Shown here: in pieces, positions 16,633 to 26,556 of the stretch
Numbering within the stretch: the stretch's first letter is position 1
Layout of the letters: the number at the start of each line of letters is the position of its first letter
Assembly (NCBI RefSeq): GCF_002077155.1
Contig: NZ_CP015027.1
Coordinates: 496,001 to 560,000 of the forward strand
Origin: Sporosarcina sp. P33
GTDB taxonomy: Bacteria > Bacillota > Bacilli > Bacillales_A > Planococcaceae
Length of the DNA: 64,000 bases
Direction of reading: 5' to 3'
Notes under the pieces: generated by a model
Database searches by the model: none
What the model was told of the DNA's origin: nothing
Seen by the model: the letters and a program-made list of their open reading frames with translations, nothing else
Translations under genes and position numbers: made by a program

Positions 16633-16736
16633 AGCAGCCCCCTGACATTTTAGTTACGTCAACAGTAATCATTGCACAGCGAAAAAGTGCATTCAACTGT
16701 CAGCCTTTGATTGAATAAAAGCCTTCTGCATGTACT

Positions 16737-17534
16737 TCAATGCGTCAGACGGTACAACTCCTCCACCGGCACCGAGTATTCCTCATGAATCTCCTTGAAT
16801 AACGCATCGGATAGTAATTGACGCAGCACGCCGCTATAATAGCCCGCCACATTACGAATGTTCTTCGTCTTCGTTGCCATCACACTGATCTTCGCCGCAC
16901 GATACGCCAGTTCTTCAAACAGCAGTTCCTTCCCCCGATGAATGTCAAAACGCAGCATCCGGCCCGACAGTGAACGATGAATGATAAACAGCTCCCTCGC
17001 TTTAGACGCATCTCCTGTTAACGCAAGCAAATTCTTCATACGGCTGAACAATGAGGAAGACAACTTTTCATCTGCAAGATGAGACGTCTTTATTTTTTTG
17101 GCAGTTTTTTTAGTTTTAAAGAAAGAAGATTCGCCAGCGGCAAACTCGTCATAAACCCCTTTATTACAGCGTGCATCCGACTTCTCCGGACTGTTCATTT
17201 CCGACTGGTCAGCGACAGGCAAAATACTATAAATATTTGCCCCCAGTCCATTCATCACCGGACGAATAAATGCAATTCGCTCTATTATCTGCAGCTTCTC
17301 CAGCTTTCGCAGCGAACGTCTCACCGTGGAATTCGACACACCTACTTTCTTTTCTATCGTTTCATGCTTTAAGTGGGCCGCCAAATACTTTACTGAGTAA
17401 CAGCGGATCATGTCGAGCACCGCGCGATCTGTTTTATTCATCGCTTTAAAATGAATGTCCCCGTGACGGCGCGCCGCAGCGTCCAGTTCTTCTTTCGTTC
17501 TGCATTTTGCGTATTTGGATAGATAATAAGTCAT
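16737..17534 (-). CDS. Helix-turn-helix protein, plasmid-replication-protein-like
   Basis: 265 residues. An N-terminal winged-helix region contains IEKKVGVSNSTVRRSLRKLE (about residues 58-77), a clear helix-turn-helix. The middle is Lys/Ser-rich and low in complexity, and the C-terminal third is helical with no motif I recognise. It resembles chromosomal DNA-binding proteins of Bacillales that share their N-terminus with plasmid replication initiators; whether it regulates or replicates anything is not known. Start ATG 17534 follows AAAGGGG. It sits alone in the accessory patch between a pseudogene and an insertion element. Confidence 0.65.
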   Translation of the reverse strand: MTYYLSKYAKCRTKEELDAAARRHGDIHFKAMNKTDRAVLDMIRCYSVKYLAAHLKHETIEKKVGVSNSTVRRSLRKLEKLQIIERIAFIRPVMNGLGANIYSILPVADQSEMNSPEKSDARCNKGVYDEFAAGESSFFKTKKTAKKIKTSHLADEKLSSSLFSRMKNLLALTGDASKARELFIIHRSLSGRMLRFDIHRGKELLFEELAYRAAKISVMATKTKNIRNVAGYYSGVLRQLLSDALFKEIHEEYSVPVEELYRLTH

Positions 17535-17807
17535 AGGAAAAACCCCTTTTTCCTCTATATAGAAGGAAAGGGGGAAAGGTAGACAGGCGGACGAATAATT
17601 AAAAACGAGAAAGTACGTTCTGTACAAAATATTTTAAAGCTGTTATAATTAGATAAACCAAAAGAAATAATACTTTCCCATACAACTATTGAAAAACACA
17701 TATAAAAAATTCCAAGGAGGTATGACATGACAGATCGGGAACTTCTTCAGCTAATAGCTGACAAGATGACAAACATGGAACAAGATTTATCTTCGGTAAA
17801 AGAGGGT

Positions 17808-17830
17808 GTGTCTTCTCTAAAAGAAGACAT
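17808..17830 (+). repeat. Left copy of 23-bp target duplication
   Basis: Identical to 19541-19563. The core GTCTTCT-CTAAA-AGAAGAC is a perfect 7-bp palindrome with a 5-base centre, the sort of target IS1182 members use. Confidence 0.9.
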
Positions 17831-17842
17831 CAGACTGTAGAC

Positions 17843-17880
17843 AAAAGGGTTGGAAATCGTCACGATTTCCAACCCTTTTT
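17843..17880. terminator. Hairpin at the left end of the IS
   Basis: AAAAGGGTTGGAAATCG pairs perfectly with its complement 17863-17879 around TCA, with a T-run beyond on the plus strand. It lies downstream of the transposase stop and may also shield the element from outside transcription. Confidence 0.7.
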
Positions 17881-17939
17881 CCATTTTGGCACTAAAATCA
17901 GAGAAATAATCCCGATTTGGGCTCGGATACTCCTCTGGT

Positions 17940-19298
17940 CTACGCCGTGATTGGCGTATTCCATGTCCAATTGGCCAACTTCTTCAAATTCATGGCAGCA
18001 AAAGTTAGCATCGCCTGCATGGACAATTTTTTCAACCCTCGTTGGGTAGTCCATCGCATGCCATGCTTTTCTTTGGCATCCGCAAATACACGCTCGATCG
18101 TTTCTTTACGCTTGCCGTAGATTTCTTTGATTTCATGATGATGCCTTAAATCTTCCGCTATATCCAAGTGGTCTTGCCAGATGTGTCGCTGGATCATCTT
18201 CTGACGATTCTGACTGTGCGTACACTGGTCGATGACCGGGCAGGCTGCACAGATGGCAGGTTCAGAGGCATACTGTCGATACCCTTCTTTCGTGGTGGTG
18301 CGGTAGTTCAAGATCTGCCCTTCCGGACAGAGATAGCAATCATGGTATTCATCATAGACGTACTCACTTTTCTTGAAGAACTCTTTCTTCGTCATTGGCC
18401 GCTTGTACGGAAGAACGGGAAGCATCTGATTTTCCAACAGGTAATTCGCGATAGCTGGTGTCTTGTAGGCAGCGTCGGCAGCAACGGCAACCGGTCTTCC
18501 GACTTGATCAATAATTTTTTCTACCAATGGCTCAAGCAGCTGACTATCGTGGATATTACCTGGCGTCACGATGTTTGCCAGCACAAATCCTTTCTCGTCT
18601 GTAGCTGCATGGAAGGAATAAGCGAATTGCTTGGTCCGTTCATCTTTTACATAGTAGCCGCTTTCCGGGTCCGTCGTGGATTCCTTGATCTCCTTGTACT
18701 CTTCCTTCTCAAACTTCTCCGGCGGAAATGGCTTCTTCCCATTTTCCACGCGGTCGATATTCAATTCTTCCTGCAGTTTCTTTTCATACGCTTTGGTCTC
18801 TTTCCGAACGACTTTCTTTTGGAACTTCCGCTTATTTGCGCTTGCCTTTACGTGAGTAGAATCGATGAAGACGTGGTCGGGGCTCAATAACCCTCTATCA
18901 GCTACTTCTTTCAAGACCCGGTAGAAAATCTGTTCAAACAAATCCGTCTCTGCGAATCGGCGAATATAGTTTTTTCCGAACGTGGAGAAATGGGGAACTT
19001 CGGTATGAAAACCAAAGCCAAGGAACCAGCGGTATGCCACGTTCGTTTCGATTTCTTTAATGGTCTGCCGCATGGAGCGGATGCCGAAGGTATATTGGAT
19101 GAATGTCATCTTGATTAAGACCACAGGATCGATACTGGGACGACCGATGGGTGAATACAAATCCTCGACGAGTGGATAGATAAACGAAAAGTCGATTGTC
19201 GCGTCCAGTTTCCGCACTAAATGATCTTGCGGCACCAACTGCTCAATCGTGAGCATCTCCAACTGTTCGCGTTCATTAATCTGGTTCTTCGTCATCAT
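17940..19298 (-). CDS. IS1182-family transposase
   Basis: DDE transposase of 452 residues. The N-terminal DUF772-like part includes YSPIGRPSIDPVVLIKM; catalytic residues are in VFIDSTHVKA (Asp), AVAADAAY (Asp) and ETIERVFADAKEKHG (Glu). A four-cysteine cluster, CYLCPEG and CAACPVIDQC, lies before the last catalytic residue. Start ATG 19298 follows GAGGTG by six bases; the open frame upstream to 19460 reads through a GC-rich dispersed repeat and is not coding. The gene is intact, so the element may still be active. Confidence 0.92.
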   Translation of the reverse strand: MMTKNQINEREQLEMLTIEQLVPQDHLVRKLDATIDFSFIYPLVEDLYSPIGRPSIDPVVLIKMTFIQYTFGIRSMRQTIKEIETNVAYRWFLGFGFHTEVPHFSTFGKNYIRRFAETDLFEQIFYRVLKEVADRGLLSPDHVFIDSTHVKASANKRKFQKKVVRKETKAYEKKLQEELNIDRVENGKKPFPPEKFEKEEYKEIKESTTDPESGYYVKDERTKQFAYSFHAATDEKGFVLANIVTPGNIHDSQLLEPLVEKIIDQVGRPVAVAADAAYKTPAIANYLLENQMLPVLPYKRPMTKKEFFKKSEYVYDEYHDCYLCPEGQILNYRTTTKEGYRQYASEPAICAACPVIDQCTHSQNRQKMIQRHIWQDHLDIAEDLRHHHEIKEIYGKRKETIERVFADAKEKHGMRWTTQRGLKKLSMQAMLTFAAMNLKKLANWTWNTPITA

Positions 19299-19334
19299 GT
19301 CCATCACCTCAAATAAATGTTCAACAGGTATCCA

Positions 19335-19465
19335 GTTGATTGGAGCGGAGGATGGCGACTCCTGCGGGAACAGCACGAGCCGAAGACCCTGGACTGAGCG
19401 TAGCGAGGGAAGCGGCTGAGGCCGTGCCCGCGGAAAGCGTCCATCCGCAGCGGAAATCAACTTTT
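19335..19465. repeat. GC-rich dispersed repeat inside the IS
   Basis: About 120 bases upstream of the transposase, rich in words such as GGCGACTCCTGCGGGAACAGC and CCGCGGAAAGCGTCC (parts quoted). The same type of sequence, in related but diverged form (ACGCTTTCCGCGGG, CTCCTGCGGGGTCT), stands at the right end of the window. This kind of sequence recurs between genes in many Bacillaceae as I remember them. Confidence 0.6.
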
Positions 19466-19540
19466 CCTGGCGTTTACTCTATTGTAAAAGAAAAAAGACT
19501 GTAGGCAAACCCCAAATTTCCGGAGTTTGTCTACAGTCTG

Positions 19541-19563
19541 GTGTCTTCTCTAAAAGAAGACAT
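19541..19563 (+). repeat. Right copy of 23-bp target duplication
   Basis: Exact repeat of 17808-17830, directly abutting the right inverted repeat of the IS and continuing into the interrupted reading frame. Confidence 0.9.
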
Positions 19564-19816
19564 ATTTACTCTTAAAGAAGACGTACCTACTCTTAAAGAA
19601 GAACAACGAACTATGAAACAAGCTATTTCTGAACTTATTGCACGCTCTATTGTTACAGATAAGAAAATCGATGCATTATCCGAACAGGTTTCACTCAATA
19701 CACAGAAAATAGATAAAATATACGTAACCCAGCGCCTGGTAACTGACCACGATACGGACATTCGAATGATCAAAAAAATGCTGACTCAATAAATACACAT
19801 GCTGTTAAAATAAATT

Positions 19817-19860
19817 ACACCGCAAACGTTAGAAATCCTAACGCGTGCGGTGTTTTATTT
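19817..19860. terminator. Terminator after the interrupted gene
   Basis: ACACCGC and CGTTAG arms pair with CTAACG and GCGGTGT, followed by TTTTATTTT. It may act for tyrS on the other strand as well. Confidence 0.75.
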
Positions 19861-19898
19861 TGTGCAAACTCTGTTATGGCAAGCAGAGCAGACATTCT

Positions 19899-20040
19899 TA
19901 TGATCGCATGTCACCTGTCTATGAGCGGTGATCAGGCAGCATAGAGCGCTTGCGAAAATTTATGAGCGGACACCGCACGACTATGAGCGCCTGCCGCGAT
20001 TATTAATCGCTTCCCGGGTTTCATTGATCGCGGATGCCCG
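19899..20040. repeat. Array C: seven degenerate repeats of 20-21 bp
   Basis: Core words TATGATCGC, TATGAGCGG, ATAGAGCGC, TATGAGCGG, TATGAGCGC, TTAATCGC and TTGATCGC recur with spacings 21, 21, 20, 21, 20 and 21 bases. The array lies between the terminator of the interrupted gene and the 3' end of tyrS. Stops occur in the frame, so it is not coding. It is the most degenerate of three such arrays in the window. Confidence 0.75.
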
Positions 20041-20056
20041 GAAAAATCATTGTCCA

Positions 20057-21600
<1,544 letters not shown>

Positions 21601-21654
21601 TTACCGAACTTCCAATGAAAGTCAAGATTTATTGCATAACTTCGGTTGAATCTG

Positions 21655-21663
21655 TGATATAAT
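21655..21663 (+). promoter_or_regulatory. Extended -10 promoter of the class A PBP gene
   Basis: TGATATAAT is a perfect TGnTATAAT extended -10; the -35 region is weak (TTGCAT at a 20-base distance). The start codon is 28 bases downstream. Confidence 0.55.
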
Positions 21664-21690
21664 AAGTAAGATTTTGGGGGGAGAATAATA

Positions 21691-24639
21691 TTGAATAGCG
21701 AAAAGAATAATAGAATTAAACAACTGGAAGATAAGTTTGAACAGGCGAAAAAAGAACCATGGGCCAAAAAACTTCGCATTGGCACCGGCGTTCTCTGGAA
21801 CTTGTTCGTCATACTCATTATCTTTGCTGTAATCGGCGTGGTATTTGCAGGTTCAGTCGGAGCAGGTTACTTCGCTTCCCTTGTCGCGAAAGAGCCGCTG
21901 CGTTCAAAAGAAGAGCTTCGCGACCAGATATTTAATTACGAAGAGACTTCTGAAATGTTTTTTGCGAAAAATGTCTATTTAGGAAAAATCAACTCGGATA
22001 TCGAACGCCGGCAAATCACTCTGGATAAAGTATCCCAATATGCTATCGATGCAGTGCTTGCTACAGAAGATGAATACTTCGAAGAACATAAAGGCATCGT
22101 ACCGAAAGCAATATTCCGGGGAGTTTTCCAGGACGTTACCAACTCCGACAGTCAGACAGGCGGTTCCACACTGACACAGCAGTTAGTCAAAAACCAGATC
22201 CTGACGAATGAAGTATCCTACGAGCGAAAAGCAAAAGAAATTCTGCTTGCGATGCGCTTGGAGCACTTCATGACAAAAGATGAAATTTTAGAGGCCTACT
22301 TAAACATTATTCCATACGGCCGGGATGTCATGGGACAAAATATCGCTGGAATCGAGACAGCTGCCCGCGGGATTTTCGGTATTAAGGCAATCGATTTGAC
22401 CTTGCCGCAAGCCGCGTACATCGCGGGTATTCCACAGGCCCCTTACACGTACACACCGTTTTACAGTAAGAATCAGGGAATTAAAGAACGGGAAAAATTG
22501 ATGTACGGGGTTAACCGCATGAAAACCGTTTTATTCCGTATGCGCGATGCAGGCTATATTTCGGAAGCGGAATATCAGGAAGCACTTGCGTATGATGTGA
22601 CGAAAGACTTCAGACAGCCTTCCAGAAGGGCGACCGAACGCTATCCGTATGTCACACAAGAAATTCAAAATCGGACAATTGAAATTTTAGCAGAAGTTCT
22701 TGCTGAAAAAGACGGTATCAGTGCAGAACGTTTCGAAGAAGATTCCAAAGTAAAGGAAAAGTACGAAATCATGGCGGACCGTTCAATGCGTACAGACGGC
22801 TATCGGATTTTCTCTACGATTGACAAAGATCTATACGATAAAATGAACGAAGTCGCAAAAAATTTCCGGCACTATGGATTTACGTATACTTCCGAAACAG
22901 TGGACGAAGAATCAGGTAAAACGATTACAACACAAAATCCTGTTCAAGTCGGCGCAACGATGATCGAGAACCATACTGGAAAAGTACTCTCATTCATCGG
23001 AGGCCGCGATTACGAAATCGAAGCACTGAATCACTCAACACAAGCTTTCCGCCAAAATGGTTCTTCCATTAAACCTTTGCTGGTTTATGCACCGGCTATT
23101 GAATACGGTGTAATCGGCGCGGGAAGCCCGCTGGTCGATGTGAAATATAATTGGCATGGATGGAAACCAGGTAACTATTTCGACCGTGAGCTTGGAGTCC
23201 TGTCAGCCCGAGAATCATTGGCGCGTTCACAAAACTTGTCTACCGGCAGACTGTACAATCAAATCTTTGACCGCAAACCTATTGAGTTTTTGAAGAAAAT
23301 GAATTTTTCTAAGGTTACTGATGAAGATGCGCAAATCCCTGCTGCATCACTCGGCGGTTTAAAGTACGGTGTAACAGTGGAAGAAAATACGAATGCGTTT
23401 GCTACATTTGCCAACGGCGGACAGTTTATCGAATCGTATATGATTGAACGAATTGAAGACATGAAAGGCAATATTGTATATGAACATAAAGCCAAACCGG
23501 TGGAAGTGTTCAGTCCAGAAACGTCATATATCATCACCGATATGATGCGGGATGTTTTAAGAGGAAACGGTACAGCTGCAAGATTGCCGGGATTAATGAA
23601 TTTCCGCCCGGATTTAGCTGCGAAGACCGGTACCTCCCAGCATTACGGTGACGCTTGGCTCGTCGGCTATAATCCGAACGTATCGCTCGGTGTATGGATG
23701 GGGTATAAAAATCAAAAAACACCGTTATATAATGGATATGGCAGCGGTCAAATGCATCCTTCAGAACGGACAGCGAGATTGTTCGGTCAATTGATGAATA
23801 CAGCAAACACTGTAATTCCGGATACTATTAAAGCGCGAGATACATTTAAGCGCCCTAACGGTGTCGTTACCCGTTCTTTCTGTTCCATCTCGGGGCTGGC
23901 TCCTTCCAAGGCGTGTGCATCGGCAGGATTGGTCCGGTCGGATTTATTCAACTCGAAAGTAATGGTACCGACAAAAGTGGATGACAGCATCGTTTCATCC
24001 GCAGCAGTTCGAGTGAATGGCAGAATGTATCAGGCTTTGGCGTCTACACCGCGTGAGTTTGTTACATCGGGCGGAGTCGGCGTGACTGCTGAATATGGTA
24101 AACGGATGCTTGGACGTTTAGGCGGAGACGCTTCTAAATTACTTGCAGGACGCGGCGGATATTCAAACAGCGTCGTGGCAGGATCAGCATTCCCTGCAGA
24201 CAATGTGGCGCCAGCAGCAGTTTCATCAGGACTTAATGGTTCCGTTCTTACATGGACTCCATCTTCTTCCAACGATGTAATTGGTTATTACATCTATCAG
24301 AACGGTGTCCGAATCGGTACTGTCCGTGACGGAGCATCCCGTTCGTATAATGTCGGATACGGTTCGTACTATGTACGCGCAGTAGACATTACCGGCCTGT
24401 TATCAGGTGCTTCCAATACCGTAACAAATTCGGCACCTGCACCACAGCCGAAACCGGAAACAAATTCAGGCCAGTCTCCTGAATCGAAACCGGATGCAAC
24501 ACCGGACAAAGAATCTGAGGCGAAACCGGAAACAAAGCCGGATGCGAAACCAGAGACAAAACCGGAAGCCAAACCAGAAACAAAGCCAGAAGCGAAGCCG
24601 GAAACAAAACCGGACACAGCTCCTGCAGAAAAAGAATAA
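21691..24639 (+). CDS. Class A penicillin-binding protein (PBP1A family) with FN3 domain
   Basis: Bifunctional peptidoglycan glycosyltransferase and transpeptidase, 982 residues. A cytoplasmic head and membrane segment (about 30-58) come first. The GT51 domain has TEDEYFEEHKG near 127 and GGSTLTQQLVKN near 156; the transpeptidase has SSIK near 457, SQN near 513 and KTGT near 644. A fibronectin type III domain (about 830-910) and a tail of PETKP/EAKP repeats follow. The start is TTG 21691 after GGGGGGAG. The 12-base period of the tail makes it prone to length change. Divergent from tyrS. Confidence 0.93.
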   Translation: MNSEKNNRIKQLEDKFEQAKKEPWAKKLRIGTGVLWNLFVILIIFAVIGVVFAGSVGAGYFASLVAKEPLRSKEELRDQIFNYEETSEMFFAKNVYLGKINSDIERRQITLDKVSQYAIDAVLATEDEYFEEHKGIVPKAIFRGVFQDVTNSDSQTGGSTLTQQLVKNQILTNEVSYERKAKEILLAMRLEHFMTKDEILEAYLNIIPYGRDVMGQNIAGIETAARGIFGIKAIDLTLPQAAYIAGIPQAPYTYTPFYSKNQGIKEREKLMYGVNRMKTVLFRMRDAGYISEAEYQEALAYDVTKDFRQPSRRATERYPYVTQEIQNRTIEILAEVLAEKDGISAERFEEDSKVKEKYEIMADRSMRTDGYRIFSTIDKDLYDKMNEVAKNFRHYGFTYTSETVDEESGKTITTQNPVQVGATMIENHTGKVLSFIGGRDYEIEALNHSTQAFRQNGSSIKPLLVYAPAIEYGVIGAGSPLVDVKYNWHGWKPGNYFDRELGVLSARESLARSQNLSTGRLYNQIFDRKPIEFLKKMNFSKVTDEDAQIPAASLGGLKYGVTVEENTNAFATFANGGQFIESYMIERIEDMKGNIVYEHKAKPVEVFSPETSYIITDMMRDVLRGNGTAARLPGLMNFRPDLAAKTGTSQHYGDAWLVGYNPNVSLGVWMGYKNQKTPLYNGYGSGQMHPSERTARLFGQLMNTANTVIPDTIKARDTFKRPNGVVTRSFCSISGLAPSKACASAGLVRSDLFNSKVMVPTKVDDSIVSSAAVRVNGRMYQALASTPREFVTSGGVGVTAEYGKRMLGRLGGDASKLLAGRGGYSNSVVAGSAFPADNVAPAAVSSGLNGSVLTWTPSSSNDVIGYYIYQNGVRIGTVRDGASRSYNVGYGSYYVRAVDITGLLSGASNTVTNSAPAPQPKPETNSGQSPESKPDATPDKESEAKPETKPDAKPETKPEAKPETKPEAKPETKPDTAPAEKE

Positions 24640-24643
24640 CTGC

Positions 24644-24682
24644 AAAACCGGATTACAATGCAGCATTGTAATCCGGTTTTTT
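24644..24682 (+). terminator. Terminator of the class A PBP gene
   Basis: Perfect 17-bp inverted repeat (AAAACCGGATTACAATG with its complement) around CAG, followed by T's. Confidence 0.88.
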
Positions 24683-24734
24683 TGCCTATGCAAGGCGGAT
24701 GTGCGACTGTTTTATATGTTGCAGCCGAACATAT

Positions 24735-25072
24735 CCGATGTCCAGCCGCTCAATCTGCATCCGCAACCGATCATACTCAACGCCCTACCGCTCTATATCA
24801 ACCCGCAACCGATCAAACCCTACGCCCTACCGCTCTATATCAACCCGCAACCGATCAAACCCTACGCCCCACCGCTCTATATCAACCCGCGACCGATCAT
24901 ACTCAACGCCCAACCGCTCTATACCCTCCCGCAACTGATCATACTCAACGCCCCCCGCTCTATACCCTCCCGCAACCGATCATACCCTACGCTCCACCGC
25001 TCTATATCAACCCGCAACCGATTAAACCCAACGCCTCACCGCTCTATATCCCTCCACAACCGATCAAACCCA
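24735..25072. repeat. Array B: sixteen repeats with 21-bp period and 42-bp super-period
   Basis: On the plus strand CCGCTC and CCGATC cores alternate at 24746, 24767, 24788, 24809, 24830, 24851, 24872, 24893, 24914, 24935, 24955, 24976, 24997, 25018, 25039 and 25060. Every step is 21 bases except one of 20. Read on the minus strand the units are TATAGAGCGG and TTTGATCGG types, homologous to the other arrays. The array fills most of the 625-base gap between the PBP terminator and acuA. Minus-strand frames contain stops in each unit; plus-strand frames stay open only because the period is divisible by three. Confidence 0.85.
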
Positions 25073-25263
25073 CCCTTCACATATGACTCCCACACACTTT
25101 TTCCACTTACTTTCCATGAATTACCGACAATTCAGTGATTTTACCGAAATATTATACTTTTCATCCTCAGAAAATGTATACTGAAATAAGAACAGTACAA
25201 ACAGCACATACAACGATTACGCAATCAAACTTAGGGTAGATTTATTAGGAAAGGGTGAACTGC

Positions 25264-25896
25264 TTGGAACATAAAAAGACTTACTTTTCGAGGACGTTTC
25301 CGCACGCTGAAGGCGAATTGGTCATTGAAGGCCCCGTAACATCCGAGCGGCTGGCTTCATTCGATTTTCATGAAGGACTGAAGGCGTTTCGTCCTCCTAA
25401 ACAGCAGCAGGAGGCGTTAGTAAAAATCGCTTCGTTCCCGGAAGGCCGCATCAACGTGGCGAGAATCGGAAATTTGATCGTCGGATACGTGACATTTCTC
25501 TATCCAGATCCGCTGGAACGCTGGTATGAAGCAGACCTGCCGAATTTAATAGAATTGGGCGCGGTCGAAGTCGCTGCTGAGTATCGCGGAGCACGCATTG
25601 GAAAGTCTTTATTGGAATTATCGATGCTCGATGATGCGATGGAAGATTATATTATTATTACGACCGAGTATTATTGGCACTGGGATTTAAAAGGGACCGG
25701 CTTAACTGTATGGGAGTATCGCAAAGTGATGGAGAAAATGATGCGTGCTGGCGGCATGGAATTTTTCTCTACTGATGACCCGGAAATATCGTCTCACCCT
25801 GCCAATTGTTTAATGGCGAGAATCGGCAAACGAGTTGACCAGGAATCTGTTCAACAGTTTGATCGTGTTCGCTTCAAAAACCGTGTAAATTACTGA
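25264..25896 (+). CDS. acuA: Acetoin utilization protein AcuA (protein acetyltransferase)
   Basis: GNAT-family protein acetyltransferase that acetylates the catalytic lysine of acetyl-CoA synthetase and so switches it off. 210 residues closely matching B. subtilis AcuA: FHEGLKAFRPP, YVTFLYPDPLERWYEADLP and ITTEYYWHWDLKG (GNAT core with GARIGKSLLE as the CoA loop). The start is TTG 25264, giving MEHKKTY as in B. subtilis, eight bases after AGGAAAGGG; an in-frame GTG at 25255 overlaps the ribosome site. First gene of acuABC. No good cre was found upstream. Confidence 0.93.
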   Translation: MEHKKTYFSRTFPHAEGELVIEGPVTSERLASFDFHEGLKAFRPPKQQQEALVKIASFPEGRINVARIGNLIVGYVTFLYPDPLERWYEADLPNLIELGAVEVAAEYRGARIGKSLLELSMLDDAMEDYIIITTEYYWHWDLKGTGLTVWEYRKVMEKMMRAGGMEFFSTDDPEISSHPANCLMARIGKRVDQESVQQFDRVRFKNRVNY

Positions 25897-25911
25897 AAGT
25901 GAGGAATGGCC

Positions 25912-26556
25912 ATGCTCGTACAAGATATTATGAAAACAGATGTCATTACACTTAATTCCACTGACACGATTGCAGATGCCGTACAATTGATGAAGGAAAA
26001 ACGCATTCGGCACATCCCTATTGTAGAAGACGGGCAATTAAAAGGACTTGTCACAGACCGCGATGTCAAAGAAGCTTCTCCTTCAAGCATTTCAGAGAGG
26101 CTCGAACCTGCACTATATGAAACACCGCTTGATAAAATTATGAAAACCGATTTATTAATCGGACATCCGCGGGACTTTGTAGAAGAAGCCGCGCTGATGT
26201 TCTATACATATGAAATCGGTTGCCTGCCCATTGTTTCCAATTATCAGCTCGTCGGCATATTGACAAAAACCGATCTGCTTTATAATTATATTGAATTGAC
26301 CGGTGCCAATCAGCCAAGCTCCCATCTCCAAATCCGAGTGCCAAACAAACCGGGCATTCTGTATGAAGTATCCAAAGTATTCCATGACCATAACAGCAAT
26401 GTGCTCAGTGTACTCGTTTACCCTTATCAAGATAGTGAAGAATACAAAATTCTGGCGTTCCGGGTTAAACGAATGAATCCCCTGCCGATTATCGACGACC
26501 TAAAAGCACAAGGGTTTGAGGTTCTTTGGCCAGGCCAGCCGGAGATGGGCGTATGA
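25912..26556 (+). CDS. acuB: Acetoin utilization protein AcuB (CBS-ACT)
   Basis: Cytoplasmic putative sensor of 214 residues with two CBS domains (DIMKTDVITLN at the start, KIMKTDLLIG near 77) and a C-terminal ACT domain (RVPNKPGILYEVSKVF near 145). The pair normally binds adenine nucleotides or NADH-type ligands; the role in the Acu system is unproved. ATG 25912 has GAGG eight bases upstream; an ATG at 25906 is too close. It overlaps acuC by four bases. Confidence 0.92.
   Translation: MLVQDIMKTDVITLNSTDTIADAVQLMKEKRIRHIPIVEDGQLKGLVTDRDVKEASPSSISERLEPALYETPLDKIMKTDLLIGHPRDFVEEAALMFYTYEIGCLPIVSNYQLVGILTKTDLLYNYIELTGANQPSSHLQIRVPNKPGILYEVSKVFHDHNSNVLSVLVYPYQDSEEYKILAFRVKRMNPLPIIDDLKAQGFEVLWPGQPEMGV

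Larger units (their letters stand above)
17831..19540. mobile_element. Complete IS1182-family insertion sequence, 1710 bp
   Basis: The ends are perfect 15-bp inverted repeats, CAGACTGTAGACAAA at 17831 and its complement ending at 19540, followed by a further partly matching stretch (GGAAAT in both). A single transposase gene lies inside on the minus strand. It is flanked by a 23-bp direct duplication of a palindromic target. A second, slightly altered copy of the end sequence (from about 19495) can fold with the right end into a long hairpin. The element is intact and recent by appearance, because the duplication is exact. Confidence 0.92.
17727..19792 (+). pseudogene. Small coiled-coil protein gene split by an IS1182-type element
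   Basis: AAGGAGG precedes ATG 17727. The frame reads MTDRELLQLIADKMTNMEQ and on to the IS at 17831; after the IS the same protein continues at 19541-19792. Removing the element and one copy of the 23-bp duplication restores a frame of about 110 residues with Leu-Lys-Glu heptads (VSSLKED, FTLKED, VPTLKEE) and an end IRMIKKMLTQ. The protein is a predicted coiled coil, similar in style to small phage- or competence-linked Bacillus proteins, with no known function. In the present state the 5' part ends in a TAG eight bases into the IS. Confidence 0.85.

Noticed and set aside
18168-18890. 240-codon plus-strand frame inside the IS
   Set aside because: It is the antisense shadow of the transposase, with no ribosome site and no recognisable family.
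19299-19460. N-terminal extension of the transposase to give 506 residues
   Set aside because: The extension translates the GC-rich dispersed repeat; GAGGTG with a six-base spacer marks ATG 19298 as the start.
24658-25138. Long plus-strand frames across array B (Pro/Tyr/Ile-rich heptapeptides)
   Set aside because: They exist only because the 21-base period is divisible by three; two frames are equally open, a one-base loss breaks both, and no ribosome site is present.
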